Shown here piece by piece: positions 59,966 through 64,000 of a DNA stretch of 64,000 nt (position 1 is the stretch's first letter; every line of letters begins with the position of its first letter). Source of the stretch: Rubrobacter marinus (GTDB lineage: Bacteria > Actinomycetota > Rubrobacteria > Rubrobacterales > Rubrobacteraceae). The notes below the pieces were generated by a model. That model worked only from the letters and a program-made list of their open reading frames with translations. It was not told the DNA's origin and searched no databases. The position numbers and the translations under genes were made by a program. The DNA lies in contig NZ_CP045121.1 in the NCBI RefSeq assembly GCF_011492965.1, forward strand, positions 1,550,001-1,614,000. The letters are read 5' to 3'.

Positions 59966-61891
59966 ATGACCACCGAGATGGATACCGCAACCTTCGCCGA
60001 GCTGGGCCGGCTTCCGGGCCCGCCAACCCGCGAGCGGGTGCCCGTGGACCCGATCACGATGCGGGTGCTCACGGGGGCGTTCCGCGCCACCGCCCAGGAG
60101 ATGGCGGGGGTGCTGTTCCGCATGAGCTACAGCTCCATCATCCGCGAGTCGGAGGACCTCGGGTGCGGCCTCTTCGACCACGAGGGCCGGGAGATCTGCG
60201 AGTCCGAGTCCACGCCGATGCACATCGGCTCCCTGCCCTGGTACATCCGCGGCTTCATGCGCCGCCTCAAAGGCAAGATCCGCGAGGGCGACGTCATCAT
60301 CCACAACCACCCGTACCACGGCGCCTCCCACACCCCCGACATCGCCGTCGCCGTCCCCGTCTTCTTCGAGGGCGAGCTGCTCGGCTTCTCCGCCGTGACG
60401 GCGCACGTCCTCGACGTCGGCGGCTCGTTCCCGGGCGTCAACGCCGACGCGTTCGACGTCTACGCCGAGGGGAAGCTCTACGACGGCCTGCGCCTCTACC
60501 AGGGGGGCGAGCTGAACGAGGATCTGGACCGCCACCTGTTCGAAAACGTCCGCACCGAGGACATGAACCGGGGCGACATGAACGCCATGATCGCCTCCTG
60601 CGAGCTCGGGCGGCGGCGCATGGTCGAGCTGTGCGCGCGCTACGGGGTGGATACGGTGATGTCGTCGGCCTACGACCTGATGGACTACTCCGAGCGCATG
60701 CTTCGCCAGGAGATCGAGAAGCTCCCCGACGGGGAGTACACCGCACCCACGGCTTGGCTCGACGACGACGCCCGCAACCGCGACGTGCGCCTGCGCGTGG
60801 AGACCAAGGTGATAGTCGAGGGCGGCGACATCAGCATAGACCTCACCGGCTCGAACGCCGAGGTCCCGACCGGCTATAACGTGCCGTACGAGGGCAGCTT
60901 GCTCGTCGGCGCGTACTTCGCCATCCGCACCATCCTCCTGGACGAGGCCACGTTCCCGGAGTACGTGCCCCAGAACGAGGGCGTGTTTCGCCCGGTCAAG
61001 GTGATCGCCCCAAAGGGAACCATCTTCAACCCCAACTTCCCGCGGGCGTGCTTCTCGCGTTTCTGCCAGGTGCAGCGCGTGGTGGACAACACGATCCTCG
61101 CCCTCGCCGACGTGCTGCCCGAGAAGGTGACGGCCGGCAACTCCGCCCACGTCAACTTCTGCTCCTACTCGGGGTTCCTGGAGGAGCAGCAGCAGTACTG
61201 GATCTACCTGGAGGTCAACGAGGGCTCTTACGGCGGTCGCTTCGGCAAGGACGGGATGGACTCCGTCGACAACCTCATGGCGAACACCCGCAACAACCCC
61301 ATCGAGGAGCTCGACATGCGCTTCCCGATCCGCAACGAGCAGTACGAGCTCCGTCCCGAGCCCGCGGCCCCCGGGCGCTGGCGCGGCGGCCTCGGCATCG
61401 TCCGCCGCAACCGCTTCCTGGTGGACGGCACCTACTCCTCCGAGGGCGACCGGCACACCGATCCGCCGCGCGGCATCCTCGGCGGCTGGGACGGCCTGAC
61501 GGCGTCGCTCGTGAAGAACCCGGACGGCGAAGCGCCGGAGGAACTGCCGGCGAAGGTGACCGGCGCGCCGTTCGCGGCCGGGGAACTGCTCCAGATTCTG
61601 GGCCCCAACGCGGCGGGCTACGGGAATCCCCTCGACCGCCCGCCCGGGGACGTGCGCGAGGACGTCCTCGACGACTTCACCAGCATCGAGCTCGCGCGCG
61701 ACGCCTACGGGGTCGTGATCGAACCCGGGACCCTGGAGGTGGACGGACCCGCGACGGAGAAGCTGCGCGCGGAACTGCGCGGGCGTCACGCCGACGGGAA
61801 CGGATCTTTGATCGACCACGTGTCCTCCAACCCGTCGGAGCGGCGCCCCAACCCCATCAGCGCGGCGAGCGAGAGGGCGTTCTCGGAATGA
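59966..61891 (+). CDS. hyuB: Hydantoinase/oxoprolinase B subunit (HyuB-like)
   Basis: 641 residues. Signature PVDPITMRVLTGAFRATAQEMAGVLFRMSYSSIIRESEDLGCGLFDHEGREICES, then MHIGSLPWYIRGF, DVIIHNHPYHGASHTPDIAVAVPVF, NVPYEGSLLVGAYFAIRTIL, and the late NNPIEELDMRFPIRNEQYELRPE and GRWRGGLGIVR. This is the hydrolytic partner of HyuA. AAAGGAGGAGATCG precedes ATG 59966. With HyuA it would open a five-membered imide ring at the cost of ATP. Confidence 0.92.
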   Translation: MTTEMDTATFAELGRLPGPPTRERVPVDPITMRVLTGAFRATAQEMAGVLFRMSYSSIIRESEDLGCGLFDHEGREICESESTPMHIGSLPWYIRGFMRRLKGKIREGDVIIHNHPYHGASHTPDIAVAVPVFFEGELLGFSAVTAHVLDVGGSFPGVNADAFDVYAEGKLYDGLRLYQGGELNEDLDRHLFENVRTEDMNRGDMNAMIASCELGRRRMVELCARYGVDTVMSSAYDLMDYSERMLRQEIEKLPDGEYTAPTAWLDDDARNRDVRLRVETKVIVEGGDISIDLTGSNAEVPTGYNVPYEGSLLVGAYFAIRTILLDEATFPEYVPQNEGVFRPVKVIAPKGTIFNPNFPRACFSRFCQVQRVVDNTILALADVLPEKVTAGNSAHVNFCSYSGFLEEQQQYWIYLEVNEGSYGGRFGKDGMDSVDNLMANTRNNPIEELDMRFPIRNEQYELRPEPAAPGRWRGGLGIVRRNRFLVDGTYSSEGDRHTDPPRGILGGWDGLTASLVKNPDGEAPEELPAKVTGAPFAAGELLQILGPNAAGYGNPLDRPPGDVREDVLDDFTSIELARDAYGVVIEPGTLEVDGPATEKLRAELRGRHADGNGSLIDHVSSNPSERRPNPISAASERAFSE

Positions 61892-61930
61892 TGCCTCCGG
61901 CGCCCGAAACAGGGACCGAAGGGGGTAGGG

Positions 61931-63514
61931 TTGGCTGACCTCTCCCCGGAGAGCGTCGCGGCCATCGCCGGGCTCTACGAGCTGGACGATCGGGGGCGCC
62001 ACGAGGCCTGGCTCGGTCGCGTGCGGACGGATCGCGAGGTGATCTCCTTGCTCGCCGAGGCTCCTATCCCGCTGGAGCAGGGCGTGATCGACGTACACGG
62101 CCTCGTCAACCGGCCCGCGCGCGAGCGGTGGCAGAGCCGCCCGCTCGCGGCGGACGGGGAGAGCTCCGGCCCTCCCCGAACCGCCGGGCAGCAGGCAGCC
62201 GCCGTGCAGAGCGGCGAGACGAGCGCCGTGGACCTCGTGGAGGAGGCGTTGGAGAGCGCTCACCGTCAGCGGCACCTCAACGCCTTCATCGCCCTCTTCG
62301 AGGAGAGGGCGCGCGAAGAGGCCGACGCCGTGGACCGGCGCGTGTGGGGCGGGGAGGAGGTAGGCCCGCTAGCCGGGGTCACGGTCGCGGTAAAGGACCT
62401 CATCGACGTCGAGGGCTACGCGACTACCGGCGGAACGCGGGTCCTGGACCTTGCGCCAGCCAGAGAAGACGCCGCCTGCGTGGCCCGCCTCCGACGCGCC
62501 GGAGCGGTGATCCTCGGCATGGCAAACCTGCACGGGCTGGCTTACGGCGCCCTGAGCTTCAACCCGGACTTCGGCCGGGTCCTGAACCCCCGCCGGGAGG
62601 AGGCCCTGTCCGGGGGATCTAGCGGCGGGTCTGGGGCGGCGGTGGCGGCGGGCATCACCGCGGGGGCTCTGGGGACCGACACCGGCGGGTCCGTGCGCGT
62701 CCCCGCGGCCTGCTGCGGCGTGGTGGGCCTCAAGCCCACCTTCGGCCGCGTCTCGACGGCGGGGGTGTACCCGCTCGGCCGCACCATGGACCACGTAGGG
62801 CCCGTGACACGAACGGTCGCCGACGCGGCGCTCTTTCTGGAGGTCCTCTCGGACGAGCCGTTCGCCGCGTCGACCACCGCCTGGCGCGACCTGGACGGGG
62901 TGGTCGTGGGGGTCCCCCGCACCTACTTTTTCGACCACCTCTCCGACGAGGTGCGGGCCGCGGTCGAGGACTGCGAACGGGCCGTGGTCGAGGCAGGGGG
63001 GGAGGTGATCGAGGCCGACATCCCCTCCATGCGCTTCGCGCCTGCGGCGCAGCTCTTCACCATCGCCGCGGACGCCCTCGACGTGCACCGCCAGATGCTC
63101 GCGCGGAAGGCGGATCTCCTCCCCGAAGACGTCCGGCTGCGCCTGGAGATGGGCATGTTCTTCCTCGCCGCCGACTACGTGCGCGCGCAGCGGCTGCGCG
63201 GGATGCTCCAGAAGGACGTCGACGCGGCCCTGGAGAAGGCGGACGTGTTGCTGATGCCGACCACTGCGGTAACGGCGCCGGACGCCGGTGTGCGGGAGGT
63301 GCGCGTCGGCGACGTGACGTGGCCGACCCAGCTCGCGCTGTCGAGGCTCACGATGCCCTTCACGGCCACGGGGCATCCGGCGCTCACCCTGCCCTGGGGA
63401 TCGGACGACCGCGGGTGCCCCGTCGGCCTCCAGATCGTGGGCCGGCCGATGGAGGAGGCGGCGATCCTCGGCACGGGCCGGGTTCTGGAGCGCACGCGGG
63501 GAGCGGCTGGTTGA
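61931..63514 (+). CDS. Amidase signature enzyme with an N-terminal helical extension
   Basis: 527 residues from TTG 61931 (GGGGGTAGGG upstream). The amidase core starts near residue 88: Lys155 (VAVKDLID), cis-Ser230 ([16 protein letters not shown]), Ser254 ([28 protein letters not shown]), with the canonical C-lobe [21 protein letters not shown]. The first ~85 residues ([39 protein letters not shown]) form a helical pre-domain reminiscent of GatC/AtzG-like partners, which normally are separate subunits; the resemblance is only a suggestion. It would cleave the open-chain amide or carbamoyl product of the HyuAB step. Confidence 0.85.
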   Translation: MADLSPESVAAIAGLYELDDRGRHEAWLGRVRTDREVISLLAEAPIPLEQGVIDVHGLVNRPARERWQSRPLAADGESSGPPRTAGQQAAAVQSGETSAVDLVEEALESAHRQRHLNAFIALFEERAREEADAVDRRVWGGEEVGPLAGVTVAVKDLIDVEGYATTGGTRVLDLAPAREDAACVARLRRAGAVILGMANLHGLAYGALSFNPDFGRVLNPRREEALSGGSSGGSGAAVAAGITAGALGTDTGGSVRVPAACCGVVGLKPTFGRVSTAGVYPLGRTMDHVGPVTRTVADAALFLEVLSDEPFAASTTAWRDLDGVVVGVPRTYFFDHLSDEVRAAVEDCERAVVEAGGEVIEADIPSMRFAPAAQLFTIAADALDVHRQMLARKADLLPEDVRLRLEMGMFFLAADYVRAQRLRGMLQKDVDAALEKADVLLMPTTAVTAPDAGVREVRVGDVTWPTQLALSRLTMPFTATGHPALTLPWGSDDRGCPVGLQIVGRPMEEAAILGTGRVLERTRGAAG

Positions 63515-63609
63515 TGGACCGAGCGACGCTATTCGTGAGCGTGCACCGCGGCCCGCGAAGGGCGGTATCCGAAGCCGCCGCTACGACCTTAGCCTAGAAG
63601 GAGGCACCT

Positions 63610-64000
63610 TTGGACACCAAGGCACAAGAGTCATTGTTGGGGACCGTCCACGACTTCGTGGAGGAGGAGGTCAGGCCCGTCGTCCGCGAGCTCGACGCGG
63701 AGGACGCCTACCCCCACGGGCTCGTGGAGCGGATGAAGGAGCTCGGGCTGTTCGGTGCGATCCTCCCCGAGGAGTACGGCGGCCTCGGCCTCTCCGCCTC
63801 CTCTTACACGAAGATAATAGAGGAGCTCTCCAGGGGTTGGATGAGCATCGCCGGCATCATCAACAGCCACCTCATCCTGGCGTACAACATCTACCTCTCC
63901 GGGACGCCCGAGCAGCGCGACCGCTTCCTGCCGGACCTGTGTTCCGGGCAGAGGCGGGGGGGACTCTCGATCACCGAGCCCTCCGCGGGCAGCGACGTGC
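63610..64000 (+). CDS. Acyl-CoA dehydrogenase, N-terminal part (runs off the window)
   Basis: 130 codons seen from TTG 63610 (GAAGGAGG 7 nt upstream). The N-terminal helical domain of acyl-CoA dehydrogenases: VHDFVEEEVRPVVRELDAEDAYPHGLVERMKELGLFGAILPEEYGGLGLS, then SIAGIINSHLILAYNIYLSGTPEQRDRFLPDLCSGQ and LSITEPSAGSDV, the FAD/substrate contact motif. An FAD enzyme that oxidises an acyl-CoA; here it presumably feeds the carbon skeleton of the pathway into central metabolism. Confidence 0.9.
   Translation, partial: MDTKAQESLLGTVHDFVEEEVRPVVRELDAEDAYPHGLVERMKELGLFGAILPEEYGGLGLSASSYTKIIEELSRGWMSIAGIINSHLILAYNIYLSGTPEQRDRFLPDLCSGQRRGGLSITEPSAGSDV

Noticed and set aside
58703..62275. A 1190-codon open frame on the minus strand
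   Set aside because: Antisense to hyuA, the dehydrogenase and hyuB, which have full family motifs. Long antisense frames arise from high GC at third positions.
1..64000. CRISPR arrays, IS elements or rRNA
   Set aside because: No regularly spaced repeats, transposase motifs or rRNA-like stretches were seen in the window; only a tRNA 3' fragment was found.

Overview
The window is a high-GC chromosomal or integrated segment, most likely from an actinobacterium of the Rubrobacter type. The grounds are indirect: strong G/C bias at third positions, many GTG/TTG starts behind GGAGG-type ribosome binding sites, and a gene set (tandem-domain universal stress proteins, PPK2, F420-type nitroreductase, carotenoid cyclase, XRE/ImmA pairs) that I associate with that group. 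No rRNA, complete tRNA, transposase or CRISPR array is visible.

Region 1 (about 1-37.7 kb) is a stress/low-oxygen-like island. It holds seven tandem-domain universal stress proteins (USPs; four in a row at 31.9-35.7 kb), Hsp20, hemerythrin plus PPK2, CorA and ZIP metal transporters, three-domain regulators (PAS-LuxR; a five-PAS histidine kinase fused to its own NarL-type response regulator; Crp/Fnr), Zn alcohol dehydrogenases, GNAT acetyltransferase, GyrI-like protein, deazaflavin-dependent nitroreductase, flavodoxin, lycopene cyclase, RDD and DUF4386/DUF998 membrane proteins, and two equal-length stand-alone FAD-binding proteins. A shared operator-like sequence, roughly GGYCM-ARRT-TGACC, recurs in the gaps ahead of many of these genes, often about 85-110 bp before the start codon. 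The content resembles DosR or Anr dormancy regulons, but the motif is different. Between about 6 and 36.5 kb many genes are interrupted by single-base losses in G or C runs (about twenty, each restoring frame when repaired); these are either consensus errors or decay.

Region 2 (about 37.9-46.7 kb) is accessory: M20 peptidase, an XRE regulator/ImmA-IrrE metalloprotease/multi-pass membrane protein module, an M81 peptidase, a second XRE regulator, an orphan protein, a 3' fragment of tRNA-Thr(CGU) that looks like an attachment site, and a RES/Xre toxin-antitoxin pair. Local base composition is lower in GC than the flanks.

Region 3 (about 47-64 kb, running off the right edge) is an intact catabolic locus for amide or cyclic-imide compounds: Ntn-hydrolase acylase, NodB-type deacetylase, amidohydrolase with an unfamiliar internally duplicated permease, two amidase-signature enzymes, MmgE/PrpD, hydantoinase/oxoprolinase A and B subunits, a Zn alcohol dehydrogenase and an acyl-CoA dehydrogenase. 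The main operon (55,241 onward) has a recognisable promoter and a GntR-style palindrome just downstream of the -10 box.
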